A stretch of DNA of 64,000 bases, taken from positions 1-64,000 of the forward strand of contig JAZRHM010000033.1 of assembly GCA_045644765.1 (NCBI GenBank), given 5' to 3'. The notes below the pieces were generated by a model, which searched no databases, was not told the origin of the DNA, and saw nothing but the letters and a program-made list of their open reading frames with translations. Source of the DNA: JAFTYO01 sp045644765. GTDB lineage: Bacteria > Pseudomonadota > Alphaproteobacteria > RF32 > CAG-239. Positions 16,995-26,860 of the stretch are shown here, piece after piece; the first letter of the stretch is position 1; each line of letters starts with the position of its first letter. A program made the translations under genes and the position numbers.

Positions 16995-17921
16995 ATGGAA
17001 AAAATATACGAATCCGTTACTGACCTTGTAGGTAAAACCCCTCTTGTTAAGTTAAAAAATTTAACTGAAAGATATAAACTCAAGGCTAATCTGCTAGCTA
17101 AATGTGAATTTTTTAATCCGACTTTTTCTATAAAAGACAGAGCAGCACTTAATATGCTTGAAAAGGTTCCGTTCACCAAAATCAATAAAGATACTGTTTT
17201 TGTTGAAGCAACATCAGGCAATATGGGCATTAGCCTTGCAGCAATATGTGCTGCAAAAGGCTATAAATTGGTTATCATAATGCCAGAAAATATGTCAGAA
17301 GAGCGTATAAAATTGATACGTAATTTTGGAGCAGAAGTTATATTAACTCCGGCAGAAGACGGAATGAAAGGGGCTATTCAAAAAGCACAAATATTGGCAC
17401 AAAAAAACAAAAATGTAATTATGCTAAAGCAATTTGAGAATCCGGCAAATCCGGAAGCACATACTTTTTCAACTGCCGTTGAACTGTTGGAACAAACAGG
17501 TACAAACATTGATGCTCTTGTGTGCGGCGTTGGTACATCTGGCACATTGACCGGTATCGCTAAAGCTCTGAAAAGTTGTTTGCCTGATTTATATATTGTA
17601 GCTGTTGAGCCTAAAGAAAGTCAGGTTTTAAAAGGAGAAAATTCAGCTCCACATAATATTGCCGGCATAGGTGCAAACTTCATTCCTCCATTCTTTGATA
17701 AATCGTTTGTTAATGAAATTATCCCAGTTACTTCTGATGATGCTATAAATATGGCAAAAGAAACTGCTAAAATCGAAGGATTAGCTGTTGGTATTTCTGC
17801 CGGAGCAGCTATTTCTGCTGCTATACAATTAAGCCAAAGGCCTAATATGAAAAATAAAAATATTGTGGTTATTTTGCCTGATGCAATTGAGAGATATTTA
17901 TCTTTGAGTTATTTTAGTTAA
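16995..17921 (+). CDS. cysK: Cysteine synthase (O-acetylserine sulfhydrylase)
   Basis: A PLP-dependent beta-replacement enzyme that makes cysteine from O-acetylserine and sulfide. The PLP lysine is Lys47 in NPTFSIKDRAA, the substrate-loop motif is TSGNMGIS at 73-80, and the phosphate-binding glycine loop is GVGTSGTLTG. The segment GIGANFIPPFFD and the late VGISAGAAISAA also match CysK. ATG 16995 is preceded by GGAG; an upstream in-frame TTG overlaps that site. Length is 308 aa. A related PLP enzyme such as CysM is possible, but GIGANFIPP is CysK-like. Confidence 0.92.
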   Translation: MEKIYESVTDLVGKTPLVKLKNLTERYKLKANLLAKCEFFNPTFSIKDRAALNMLEKVPFTKINKDTVFVEATSGNMGISLAAICAAKGYKLVIIMPENMSEERIKLIRNFGAEVILTPAEDGMKGAIQKAQILAQKNKNVIMLKQFENPANPEAHTFSTAVELLEQTGTNIDALVCGVGTSGTLTGIAKALKSCLPDLYIVAVEPKESQVLKGENSAPHNIAGIGANFIPPFFDKSFVNEIIPVTSDDAINMAKETAKIEGLAVGISAGAAISAAIQLSQRPNMKNKNIVVILPDAIERYLSLSYFS

Positions 17922-17947
17922 AACATAATCATTTTTGAAAGAAAATT

Positions 17948-19057
17948 ATGAAACCAAGCTCAATACTAGGACGTTATTTATCAAAACAAATTGTTGTTAC
18001 CTTTTTATTGGTTCTTTTAACCATTATGGGTATTATAATGATGTTTGATGCTATTGAAGCATTACGCCGCATTTCCGGTCGTGAAGATGTCGGCATGAGC
18101 TATGTTGTTGAATATGTAATTACTCGATTACCACAAACCATTGATAGAGTGTTACCATTTATAATGATGATTGCTTCTATGATAACCTTTTGGAAGGTAA
18201 GCAAAAGCAACGAATATGTAATTATACGTTCATCAGGTGTTTCGGTTTGGGGATTTTTAACCCCTGTTTTACTTACTGTTTTTGCAGTCGGCATAATCAA
18301 TATTGCTCTTATAAATCCTATTTCATCAAAAATGTATGAAATGCATGAGACTATAAAATATCGTTTCATAACAAGAAACCCTAATGCAATGCTTTTTTCC
18401 AGCAAAGGCTTGTGGATTAGAGAGGCAGTTTCTGAAGAAACAGTTTTAGTATTAAAAGCTAAATCGTTACATCAAGACGAAAATGAAATTTTATCTATGC
18501 AAGATGTAAGTATTTTAGAAATGGACAGGCAATCGCAAATATTACGAAGGATTGAGGCTCTACTCGGAGAACTTCAAAATAATAAATTAAAATTAAAAGG
18601 TGTAAAAATATTTGAGAGCGCTAAAAAAACTGAGTATCTGCAACAGATTGAATATGAAACAGCAATAAATTTAGAAAGGATTAAAGAGAATTTCATAGAC
18701 CCTGATGCTATTTCTGTGTGGGAATTACCTGAAACTATAAAATTTTATGAAAGTTCCGGTTTTTCGGCAGATCGTCATAAAATGAGATATCTATCATTAT
18801 TAATATCACCTTTTCTGCTTGTCGCCATGTGTTTGGTTGCTTCACTCTTTTCCTTGAAACCCAATATGCGTCAAGGAGGAGTTATGTTTTTGATTGTCAC
18901 AGGTATCACGACAGGATTTGTAGTATATTTTGCCTCACAGCTTGTTTATGCTTTCGGAATAAACGGATATATTCCAATTTGGTTTGCGGCATGGGCCCCG
19001 ACTCTTGTTGTATCATTACTTGGTATTAGTATTATGTTACAAAAAGAAGAAGGCTAA
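17948..19057 (+). CDS. lptG: LptG/LptF-family lipopolysaccharide export permease
   Basis: LptF and LptG are the inner-membrane permease subunits that extract LPS and pass it to the periplasmic bridge, powered by LptB. The 369-residue protein has the typical YjgP/YjgQ plan: three N-terminal helices (about 15-35, 58-78, 98-118), a large periplasmic beta domain, and three C-terminal helices (about 280-365). LGRYLSKQIVVTFLLVLL and the segment RSSGVSVWGFL (the coupling helix region) are family hallmarks. LptG is favoured over LptF by the RISGREDVG-like N-terminal region, with moderate certainty. No partner lptF is adjacent; the two are usually neighbours. Confidence 0.85.
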   Translation: MKPSSILGRYLSKQIVVTFLLVLLTIMGIIMMFDAIEALRRISGREDVGMSYVVEYVITRLPQTIDRVLPFIMMIASMITFWKVSKSNEYVIIRSSGVSVWGFLTPVLLTVFAVGIINIALINPISSKMYEMHETIKYRFITRNPNAMLFSSKGLWIREAVSEETVLVLKAKSLHQDENEILSMQDVSILEMDRQSQILRRIEALLGELQNNKLKLKGVKIFESAKKTEYLQQIEYETAINLERIKENFIDPDAISVWELPETIKFYESSGFSADRHKMRYLSLLISPFLLVAMCLVASLFSLKPNMRQGGVMFLIVTGITTGFVVYFASQLVYAFGINGYIPIWFAAWAPTLVVSLLGISIMLQKEEG

Positions 19058-19084
19058 ATTTATAAAAAACTTAGCCTTGTTTAG
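19050..19084 (+). terminator. Weak terminator-like hairpin at the end of lptG
   Basis: An 8-bp stem (AAGGCTAA at 19050-19057 with its complement at 19071-19078) spans the stop codon and is followed by GTTTAG. The T-run is poor. It lies between converging genes. Confidence 0.4.
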
Positions 19085-19106
19085 TACAGATATAAATAAA
19101 AAACAC

Positions 19107-20069
19107 TTACATATCAAACAAAGGTCGACCTTGCATCATACGTGTCATCTGAGTTTCTATAGATGTTGCTAAATTGATTTTTCCGCTCTTAATGATACTT
19201 CTTACTTGGCATCCTTTGGTTGTATCCGGATTTGCAAATACAAATCTTAAAATTGGCATTTTCTGACCTCCTACACCCTTTAAATTTTGGTGCACAATTG
19301 CAAGCATACCTCGAGATAACAAGTCATATGCTAAATCTTCACTCATATCTGAGGAAGATGCATATTTCACAATAGAATTAATAGCATCTGAAATATTATT
19401 AGCGTGAATTGTTGATAAGACCAAGTGACCGGAAGTAGCAGCTCTCAAACATTCACTTGCAGCATCGGGAGAACGTATCTCACCAACCAAAATGTAACGA
19501 GGCTTCGAACGTAATGCTGATTTTAGACTATCGCCCCAATTATTATTAATAGGTTGAGTTTGTTTACATAATCCAAAAGAACCGTTTAACGCTGTATATT
19601 CGCCATCTAAAGGCATCTCTGAAGGATCTTCAATAGTATATGCAAAACCACCTTCTTTCATTAGGAATTCTTTTAACAAAGATGAAATAGATGTAGTTTT
19701 ACCTGAACCGGTTGATCCTGCCCACAAAATCAAACCGGAAGAGCGACCTAATAATGATAAATAGTTGACAATTTCCTTACGATACCCAAGTTTATCAAAA
19801 TCCGGTACAGTTTTAGGCATTTTACGTATACAATATTGTATACCTGTAATAGTCATTGATCTTTCAACACGAAATAGCGTATTTTCATATGATATTGAAT
19901 AGCTAGAATTTCCTTCATATGAAGATTCAACCAAGTGATAAAAAGCATCAAAATCTGTTGCCTCAAAAATTTGCAGACCATTCTCTGTTAAATCATCAGG
20001 TATATAAGCTATTTTTTCAGGAGTAATATAAATATCGGAAAAAAATATATCATTAATTCGTGTCATCAT
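19107..20069 (-). CDS. PilT/DotB-like secretion or pilus ATPase, unaccompanied
   Basis: A 320-residue hexameric-type secretion ATPase of the T2SS/T4P/T4SS superfamily. The Walker A GSTGSGKTTS, the Asp-box-like IEDPSEMPLD, the Walker B LVGEIRSPDAA and the His box SGHLVLSTIHANN are all present, so it should be active. It lacks the zinc module and large N-terminal domains of GspE/PilB. Its size and domain plan are closest to PilT retraction ATPases or to DotB/TraJ ATPases of type IVB secretion. The N-terminal about 100 residues are poorly conserved. No pilin, PilC-like platform or Dot/Icm gene lies nearby, so its machine is elsewhere or lost. A terminator separates it from trxA upstream. Confidence 0.85.
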   Translation of the reverse strand: MMTRINDIFFSDIYITPEKIAYIPDDLTENGLQIFEATDFDAFYHLVESSYEGNSSYSISYENTLFRVERSMTITGIQYCIRKMPKTVPDFDKLGYRKEIVNYLSLLGRSSGLILWAGSTGSGKTTSISSLLKEFLMKEGGFAYTIEDPSEMPLDGEYTALNGSFGLCKQTQPINNNWGDSLKSALRSKPRYILVGEIRSPDAASECLRAATSGHLVLSTIHANNISDAINSIVKYASSSDMSEDLAYDLLSRGMLAIVHQNLKGVGGQKMPILRFVFANPDTTKGCQVRSIIKSGKINLATSIETQMTRMMQGRPLFDM

Positions 20070-20133
20070 TAAATCTTTCTTCTGTTAATATTAATAATAT
20101 GCAAGAATAACAAATTTTTAAAAAAATTCAACA

Positions 20134-20158
20134 AAAAACCGGCAACAAACCGGTTTTT
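20134..20158 (-). terminator. Rho-independent terminator of trxA
   Basis: A 9-bp inverted repeat (20134-20142 with 20150-20158), GC core CCGG, followed on the minus strand by T-rich sequence, eight bases after the trxA stop. Confidence 0.85.
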
Positions 20159-20165
20159 TAACAAA

Positions 20166-20480
20166 TTATCTGTAAGAATTTACCCATTCTATAATGGTAT
20201 CTTGAGAATTAAACCCTACTTTCACATCAACTTGTTTTCCATCTTTAAACAAAAACATCGTTGGTATTGAACGAATAGCATAACTTGCTGCTGTATTTGG
20301 AGCTTCATCAACATTCATCTTACAAATTTTTAAGCTATCTCCAAATTGTTTACCAACCTCTTCCAATACAGGACCTAACTGACGGCAGGGGCCACACCAT
20401 TCTGCCCAAAAATCAACCAACACCAGGCCTTTAGAATTTAAAACTTCTGTTTCAAACTGATTATCAAGAATTGAGATCAT
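20166..20480 (-). CDS. trxA: Thioredoxin
   Basis: A small cytoplasmic dithiol oxidoreductase of 104 residues. The active site WCGPC places the two cysteines at 29 and 32. The cis-proline motif SIPTMFLF and the downstream G-x-x-x-D-x-K-V-G pattern (GKQVDVKVGF) are standard. There is no signal peptide. It follows addA in the same direction with 93 bases between, and has its own terminator. Confidence 0.97.
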   Translation of the reverse strand: MISILDNQFETEVLNSKGLVLVDFWAEWCGPCRQLGPVLEEVGKQFGDSLKICKMNVDEAPNTAASYAIRSIPTMFLFKDGKQVDVKVGFNSQDTIIEWVNSYR

Positions 20481-20573
20481 TTTATTACCTTTCAGCTAAA
20501 ATTAAAATTATCTTCTTATATAGTTATCTTATGTTGATATTAAAGTTATTTTTTCATCAAGACAACATTTAAT

Positions 20574-23500
20574 TTAAACAATTTGCATTAAGTTTGCCGT
20601 ATTAGTCCAAAGTATGTAAGTTTCTATATCTTTATCAGGATATATTTTTTTCATCAGCTGTTCATAAGCTTTTAATTGCTTTATATAAACTTTAGGAATC
20701 GAATTTAGATCCGTAGCGGCTGGTCTGTTTGTTTTAAAATCTACAATTGCAACTTTATTATCTGATATTACCAATCTATCAATTTGAGCAGATACCAAAC
20801 GGCCGTCAATTTCTCCTGCAATCGGAACTTCAGCTCTTGATTCTTTACCAAAAATAAAAGAAAATTTTGGATGTGTAATAAGTTTTATTATTTCTTCTTC
20901 TATTTGTTTTAATGTGTATTTGCTAATATTATCACCATGCTTTTTCAAATATATTTTGACAGCTTTTATTTTTTCATCAATTGAAACATCTGTGGGAAGA
21001 AATTGTAATAATGAGTGTATCAATAATCCTCGTTGATAATAATGAGTGTTATCTGTTAACGGAGAGCTTACAGGCGTTTCGTCATCATCAGGTTTTGATG
21101 GTGTATAAGGCCTGTCCAGAGAGCCTTCCTCTTCTGCTCTTTCAAACAACCAATTTGGAGTTTGCAGGTCATCATAATTGATAATTTTTTCTTCTTTTTT
21201 TTCACACTCTAATTCTTGTTTGCATTCGTATAAAAGCTTTTTATCATCAGATAAAATTCCCAAATCTTGCAACATTTTCTCACATAAAGAATACCACGAT
21301 CTTTCATCTGCCTCACCTTTAGATTTATAACCGGCAATATACAATCGGTCTTCAGCTCTGGTTAGAGCAACATAAAGTAATCTGCGATACTCATCAAAAG
21401 CAGCTGCATTTTTTTCATCATGTATTCTATCACATATCGAATCGTATTTTGATGCAGATAATGGGAAATATGCCAAACTATCATCAAATAAAATATCTTC
21501 TCCTCTTTTAACATTTGCGATGCGAATCGTATCAGGAATAATCACTATCGGAGCTTGCAATCCTTTAGACCCGTGCGCTGTCATAATACGTACCGAATCG
21601 GCTTTAGCCTGCTCCAACTCTCTCTTTATTTCTACCTCACCTGAATTTATCCATTGTATAAAATTTTGCAAATTAGGAATATGCTCAATCTCAAAGCTCA
21701 AACTTAAATTAATAAATTCATCTATAGAATCTTCTGCTTCCGAACCTAAACGAGATATAAATTTTTTACGTCCCTGCATACTTGTTAACACATAATTGAA
21801 TAATTCAAATGGTCGTAAATAGTCTGCTTTTTTTATTAACTCATTTAATTGCAGAGATATTGCATCATATTTTGTATTTGCTCTTAATCGTTGCCATAAT
21901 GAATGTTCTTTTCTATTGTAACACAACTCAAATAAATCTTCATCTGTCAATCCAAACAATGGTGATTTTAATGTTTCAGCTAATTTTAAATCATCTTGAG
22001 GTAATAATAAAAACTGTGCCAAAGAAAGTAAATCTTGTACAGCTATTTGTTCTAATAGTTTAAGCTTATCCACACCGGAAACGTTTACACCTATATTTTT
22101 ACACTCTCTGACAAATTCTTCCATAAAAGCATTACGCCTTTGTACCAACACCATAAAATCACTATAACGAATCGGTCGATTTTGCGATTCTAAAACCTCT
22201 TTATTTTCAACCATCATTTTAATATTGGAAGCAATTTTTGCTGCTAATTTAGAACTTGCTGATGATTTAATTTTACGTTCGACAGGGGGATACCAGATAT
22301 CATCTTCACTTTTTTCATCACTGACAATTAATGGCCAAAGTATAACTTTTCCGCCTTCTCCAAGACGATATGGCAGATGAGATACACGTTGTCCATCTAT
22401 AACAACCCCCGATTTAGCTTCCGGAATATTAAATAAATGATTTACACTTTCAAGCACTGCTTTTGTAGAACGGAATGAAACATCTAAATGTATCTTTTTC
22501 AAATTTTTATCTTTAGAGGAAAAATAGCGGTACATATTATCAAACTCTTCCGGATCAGCCCCTTGAAAACTATATATAGACTGTTTTCTATCTCCCACTG
22601 CAAAAATTGTACGATTTTCTTCTTTTTGCCCAAATCCGTCAAAAAACTCATCAGTTAAAGATTTAATAATTAACCACTGATCCGGGGATGTATCCTGAGC
22701 CTCATCAATTAATATATGACTTATACCACCATCTAATTTATACAATACCCAAGATGATATATTTTCATTTTCCATCAACCTTTTAGTTATAACCACTAAG
22801 TCTTCAAAGTCTAAACATGCGGTCTTGCGTTTATATTCTGCATACCCTCTATTTAATATTTCGGCCACACTTATTATTGCTTTTGTAGAATTATATAACT
22901 CTATCTTTACAAGATGGTGCTCAAAATCTAATATCTCCTGTGCTAAGGCAGACATATTTTCAACAATCTCCGGCCAAATCTTTATAGCATCTTTACATGC
23001 TAAACGATCTCTTATTTTCGTACCGGTAATAAATACTTTTTTATATACATCATAATCAAAACACTCTAAACATTTATACAAACTTTGAGCATTTTTTTTA
23101 TCACTTTGTGAACTATTTATTAAAACATCTGCAATTTTTTTAATTACATCTATTTTTATATTGACAGCAAAATTCTCAAAAGCTTTATCAATTGTGTGCT
23201 CACTGCTAACTCCTAGTTTTTTTTGCAAAGCCTGTACAAAACCATTAAAATCTGCATATTTAGAAAGCAATGATGTTATTTTGTTTCGATTTTCCGTTAT
23301 CTTTTTTAACAATTCTGTAAATTTAAACTCTTTTATATTAGCTGTTAACCAAGCAACATTTTTACCGATAACACTTTTCGGTTCCTTTTGAGCATTTGAT
23401 ATCAGATTTTTACTTATATTGTTAAGAGCTTCTTTTGCCGATCTATCATCTATAATTGTAAAATAAGGTGCAATACCGGCTTCTATCGGAAATCTTTTTA

Positions 23501-23927
23501 ATATCTCTTCACAAAAACTGTGCATTGTTTGAATTTTTATTCCACTTGGTTCATCAAGAACTTTGGCAAACAAAGTTCTCGCTTCTTTTATTAATGTATC
23601 CCCAGGATTAACAGCTGTTATTTTATAAATTTCTTCCCGCAAGTTATATTCTGGCATCACTGCCCACTCACCTAATTTTTTGGATATTCGCGTATTCATT
23701 TCAACAGCTGCTGCTTTTGTATATGTAAGACACAAAATTTTTGACGGACTAACACCGTTTAATAAAAGACGCAAAACTCTATCTGATAAAACTTTTGTTT
23801 TTCCGGTTCCTGCCGAGGCTTCAACCCATACAGATTTTTCAGGATTAGCTGCCTCATTTTGTTGCTTTGTTGCCAATAAAACTAGAGCTTCTTTCTTGCC
23901 TAATATTTCTTCTGTTTTATTCATCAT
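20574..23927 (-). CDS. addA: Double-strand break repair helicase-nuclease AddA
   Basis: AddA is the UvrD-like helicase with a C-terminal nuclease of the AddAB complex, which resects double-strand ends for RecA. Length is 1117 aa. Walker A ASAGTGKT lies at 37-44, the helicase box IDEAQDTSPDQW around 405-415, and the late helicase motif VYVALTRAEDRLYIAG-like segment (here LLYVALTRAEDRLYIAG) around 860. The PD-(D/E)XK nuclease domain at the C-terminus contains LIHSLLQFLP and AIVDFKTNRP around 1060. Its start overlaps the 3' end of addB by 11 bases, so the pair is co-translated. Alphaproteobacterial AddAB replaces RecBCD. Confidence 0.96.
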   Translation of the reverse strand: MMNKTEEILGKKEALVLLATKQQNEAANPEKSVWVEASAGTGKTKVLSDRVLRLLLNGVSPSKILCLTYTKAAAVEMNTRISKKLGEWAVMPEYNLREEIYKITAVNPGDTLIKEARTLFAKVLDEPSGIKIQTMHSFCEEILKRFPIEAGIAPYFTIIDDRSAKEALNNISKNLISNAQKEPKSVIGKNVAWLTANIKEFKFTELLKKITENRNKITSLLSKYADFNGFVQALQKKLGVSSEHTIDKAFENFAVNIKIDVIKKIADVLINSSQSDKKNAQSLYKCLECFDYDVYKKVFITGTKIRDRLACKDAIKIWPEIVENMSALAQEILDFEHHLVKIELYNSTKAIISVAEILNRGYAEYKRKTACLDFEDLVVITKRLMENENISSWVLYKLDGGISHILIDEAQDTSPDQWLIIKSLTDEFFDGFGQKEENRTIFAVGDRKQSIYSFQGADPEEFDNMYRYFSSKDKNLKKIHLDVSFRSTKAVLESVNHLFNIPEAKSGVVIDGQRVSHLPYRLGEGGKVILWPLIVSDEKSEDDIWYPPVERKIKSSASSKLAAKIASNIKMMVENKEVLESQNRPIRYSDFMVLVQRRNAFMEEFVRECKNIGVNVSGVDKLKLLEQIAVQDLLSLAQFLLLPQDDLKLAETLKSPLFGLTDEDLFELCYNRKEHSLWQRLRANTKYDAISLQLNELIKKADYLRPFELFNYVLTSMQGRKKFISRLGSEAEDSIDEFINLSLSFEIEHIPNLQNFIQWINSGEVEIKRELEQAKADSVRIMTAHGSKGLQAPIVIIPDTIRIANVKRGEDILFDDSLAYFPLSASKYDSICDRIHDEKNAAAFDEYRRLLYVALTRAEDRLYIAGYKSKGEADERSWYSLCEKMLQDLGILSDDKKLLYECKQELECEKKEEKIINYDDLQTPNWLFERAEEEGSLDRPYTPSKPDDDETPVSSPLTDNTHYYQRGLLIHSLLQFLPTDVSIDEKIKAVKIYLKKHGDNISKYTLKQIEEEIIKLITHPKFSFIFGKESRAEVPIAGEIDGRLVSAQIDRLVISDNKVAIVDFKTNRPAATDLNSIPKVYIKQLKAYEQLMKKIYPDKDIETYILWTNTANLMQIV

Positions 23928-26850
23928 CCGCCTCCACTGCCCATTCTTTTACTCGAGCAAGATGTTCATAATCAGAATATTTAGGTAAATGCTTCGGATT
24001 AGGTCTAGCCATATATGGTGTAGTTTCAAAATCAAATAAAGAAACTAATTTTTGAAGATTATCTTCTGTTTTTTCTATCAAATTAAGTTTATAGTCTTCA
24101 TCCGTAACGTTATAACATATCACTTTATCACCTAATTTCCAATAAGAAAGCTCATCAATCGGTAACGCCTTTATATTACATTTTTTTCCGTTAATTTCTT
24201 TATAAAACCCGCCTTTAGATGCGATCAATCCCTCTATCGGAAGTTGAGGCGCATAACCGGCATTAACTTCATCTTTCGAACGAGGTGTTCCTGTTTTATA
24301 ATCTACAATATTTATTTTTCCTTCAGTTGTTATGTCAACTCTATCAGCTCTTGCCGTGATTGTAAACTCACCTGCCGGAGCTTGAATTTGTATATTACCT
24401 TGAACTTCTGCATATATATGCTTAATATTTTTTCTATATTCGGTTTCTGTTTTGATTATCCATTTAGCCGTTTTTTCCAACAAAGGCCACCAAAATGCTC
24501 TAACCTGAGAATCTGCGTTTGTTTTGGAAAACTCATCTAAAGCAATTTGTATCAATTCACTATAAGCATTATTTGGCAGTTCATTAGGAAATTTTGTATT
24601 AAATTTTTCTAATATCTTATGAATAAGATTACCATAATCACTGGTATTTAATGGATTTTCAAGCTCTTCCAATGGTTTTAATTTTAGTATATATTTAGCA
24701 TAAATTTCGTAAGGATCTCTCATTAAAATTTCTATTGCACTTGCAGATAAAGTTCTTGGTCTTGCCTCAACCGGAGGTGTCGGTGCCGGAGGGTTAATTT
24801 TTTGTAATTTCACCGGTCTATCAAGCATATATACCATTTGCAAAATTCTTTTATCATATACTAATGACCGATTAATGTTACAAGCCTTTAAAACAGTTTC
24901 CATACGAAGCAACCATCTTGATTTATTGGTAGGAGATGAATTTGATCGATTTGATCTTGTAATAAAAACATTATCTGCACACATTAACTGGCAAAAATCA
25001 AATCCTGCAATGCCGATTTCTTTATCCGGCAATGACATATTTAATGAATTTTTCATTGGGCGTGAAAGCCACGGATCAGATTTTAGAAACTCTGGCCAAA
25101 ACCCTTCGTTTACTGCCCCAATTACTATCGTGTCATAACGATTAAAACGAGCTTCAATCGGCCCTAAAATTTTTAAACGAGGATGCGTACCATAATTATA
25201 ACGAACATTTTTTGTTGATAGTAACAAAGTAAAAACATTTATATATTCATCAGGAGCAATATTTCCTGCTACATCACTCTGTTGCAACAACATTCCAAAT
25301 AATTCTGCTGCACTTTTTCCATCATCACCTTTCCATAAATTTTGCTCACCACTATTTTGGTTATCAGCACATAAAATTTCGGCGACTTCCAAATGTGTCT
25401 TAATTAATGTTGAAAGAGATATTATCGGCTGTTGAAATAACTCGTATAAAGGCCTTAATATTTCTTTTAAGTCTATTATCCATCTGCTGAGTTCTTCCGG
25501 TATTTGTTTTGATTGTTCTGAGAAAACAGGTTTCCTTTTGTTATATTCCCAATTTCTCACTATCTTAAGCAAACTTGTAGGCTCCAAAGACATTTTTACC
25601 AAAGGATTTTTTACCAAAGCTAAAATTGATAATAAAGAAAAATCTGTTTCAATGACATTTAAAATTAATCTCAAGAATACACCAACCGGCGTTAAGTGGA
25701 GCGGCTTTCCGGCCGAATCATCAATTTTTATTCCCCAACGCTCTAATTCTGTTGCCGTTCTTCTTGCTAAATTTCTGTCTGTTGTTACAAGTGCTGCCGT
25801 TTTTGACGGAGTATTTAATGCTTCTCGTAAAATAAGAGCTGCACTTAAAGCTTCTTGCCTGTCATCAGCACATTCTATCAAAGAAATACCTTCTATTGTT
25901 TCAGCAGAATAAGAACCATCATGCAAATCTCTCCATCTTGATGTCGCTTTTGCGGGTAACATAAATTCAGAAATAAAACGTTCTCGCTGAGGTTTTGTCG
26001 GTTGCATATAATCGGCAACATCGAATCTGTCGATATTAAGATAAGATAGCAGTTTTTTTAACTCAAACTGAGGATGTGTCGGCTCTACCAAATCCCATTC
26101 ATAATCACTAAGCGTCCTATCTAATCCGTATAAAAACACTTCACCATTTTCAAGCTCAGATACTATTTTTACAAGTTTACGAAAACTCTCATATCCGGCT
26201 GTAATACCTGCCGCTATAATTTTTTGTTTTGTTTTATTTTGTTGCCATAAAGACGCTCTAAGTTCTATGAGCCTATTTTTACGATATACTATATCCGTTA
26301 CATTTTTTTCTTTTAAAATTTTAGGCCAATTATCCGTAATTATTTTTAAAAATTCCAGAGTTTGCTGCCAATGAGTAGCAAACTGCTCAGGCACAATATT
26401 TTTTAATTCATTAAAAGAGATTCCCTCATTATATGAAATATCAATTAATAGCGCTAAATCTTTTGCCAAACTGAGAGCTTGAGCAAAATTCATTTCCGGC
26501 ACGCCATAATCGGCCGGCTTAGATGCTATTAATTTTGCAAATAAAAATAACCTTTCATACTCACTAATTGCCGGCAAAATAGAATCGGTAAATTCTTCAT
26601 CATTTGCACTTAGTAAAAAAATATCATCTTCTTCAATATCGCCAACCGGAACAATTTTAGGCAACATTACAGGCTTTTTACCATTGTAACGTATAAAAGC
26701 CTCTTTAAGTGAAATACAAGTTCTGCGATTGGGCATCAAGAATATAACATCAGCAAGTTTTTCTTTGCTATCCTCAAATTCTTTTGAAATTTTTTGGACC
26801 AACGTATCAACAAAAGAACAGCTATACGGAATGTTATAAACAGCACCCAT
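23917..26850 (-). CDS. addB: Double-strand break repair nuclease AddB
   Basis: AddB is the partner of AddA; it carries a helicase-like fold that no longer hydrolyses ATP well in alphaproteobacteria, plus a C-terminal nuclease. Length is 977 aa. The N-terminus YNIPYSCSFVDTLVQKI and the segment LMPNRRTCISLKEAF match alphaproteobacterial AddB starts. The C-terminal nuclease is shown by NLIHKILEKFN and then INIVDYKTGTP around 850. Cysteine positions for an iron-sulfur cluster as in Bacillus AddB are not evident. GAGG precedes the ATG. Ten bases separate it from rdgB downstream. Confidence 0.93.
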   Translation of the reverse strand: MGAVYNIPYSCSFVDTLVQKISKEFEDSKEKLADVIFLMPNRRTCISLKEAFIRYNGKKPVMLPKIVPVGDIEEDDIFLLSANDEEFTDSILPAISEYERLFLFAKLIASKPADYGVPEMNFAQALSLAKDLALLIDISYNEGISFNELKNIVPEQFATHWQQTLEFLKIITDNWPKILKEKNVTDIVYRKNRLIELRASLWQQNKTKQKIIAAGITAGYESFRKLVKIVSELENGEVFLYGLDRTLSDYEWDLVEPTHPQFELKKLLSYLNIDRFDVADYMQPTKPQRERFISEFMLPAKATSRWRDLHDGSYSAETIEGISLIECADDRQEALSAALILREALNTPSKTAALVTTDRNLARRTATELERWGIKIDDSAGKPLHLTPVGVFLRLILNVIETDFSLLSILALVKNPLVKMSLEPTSLLKIVRNWEYNKRKPVFSEQSKQIPEELSRWIIDLKEILRPLYELFQQPIISLSTLIKTHLEVAEILCADNQNSGEQNLWKGDDGKSAAELFGMLLQQSDVAGNIAPDEYINVFTLLLSTKNVRYNYGTHPRLKILGPIEARFNRYDTIVIGAVNEGFWPEFLKSDPWLSRPMKNSLNMSLPDKEIGIAGFDFCQLMCADNVFITRSNRSNSSPTNKSRWLLRMETVLKACNINRSLVYDKRILQMVYMLDRPVKLQKINPPAPTPPVEARPRTLSASAIEILMRDPYEIYAKYILKLKPLEELENPLNTSDYGNLIHKILEKFNTKFPNELPNNAYSELIQIALDEFSKTNADSQVRAFWWPLLEKTAKWIIKTETEYRKNIKHIYAEVQGNIQIQAPAGEFTITARADRVDITTEGKINIVDYKTGTPRSKDEVNAGYAPQLPIEGLIASKGGFYKEINGKKCNIKALPIDELSYWKLGDKVICYNVTDEDYKLNLIEKTEDNLQKLVSLFDFETTPYMARPNPKHLPKYSDYEHLARVKEWAVEADDE

Positions 26851-26860
26851 AAATTACCTC

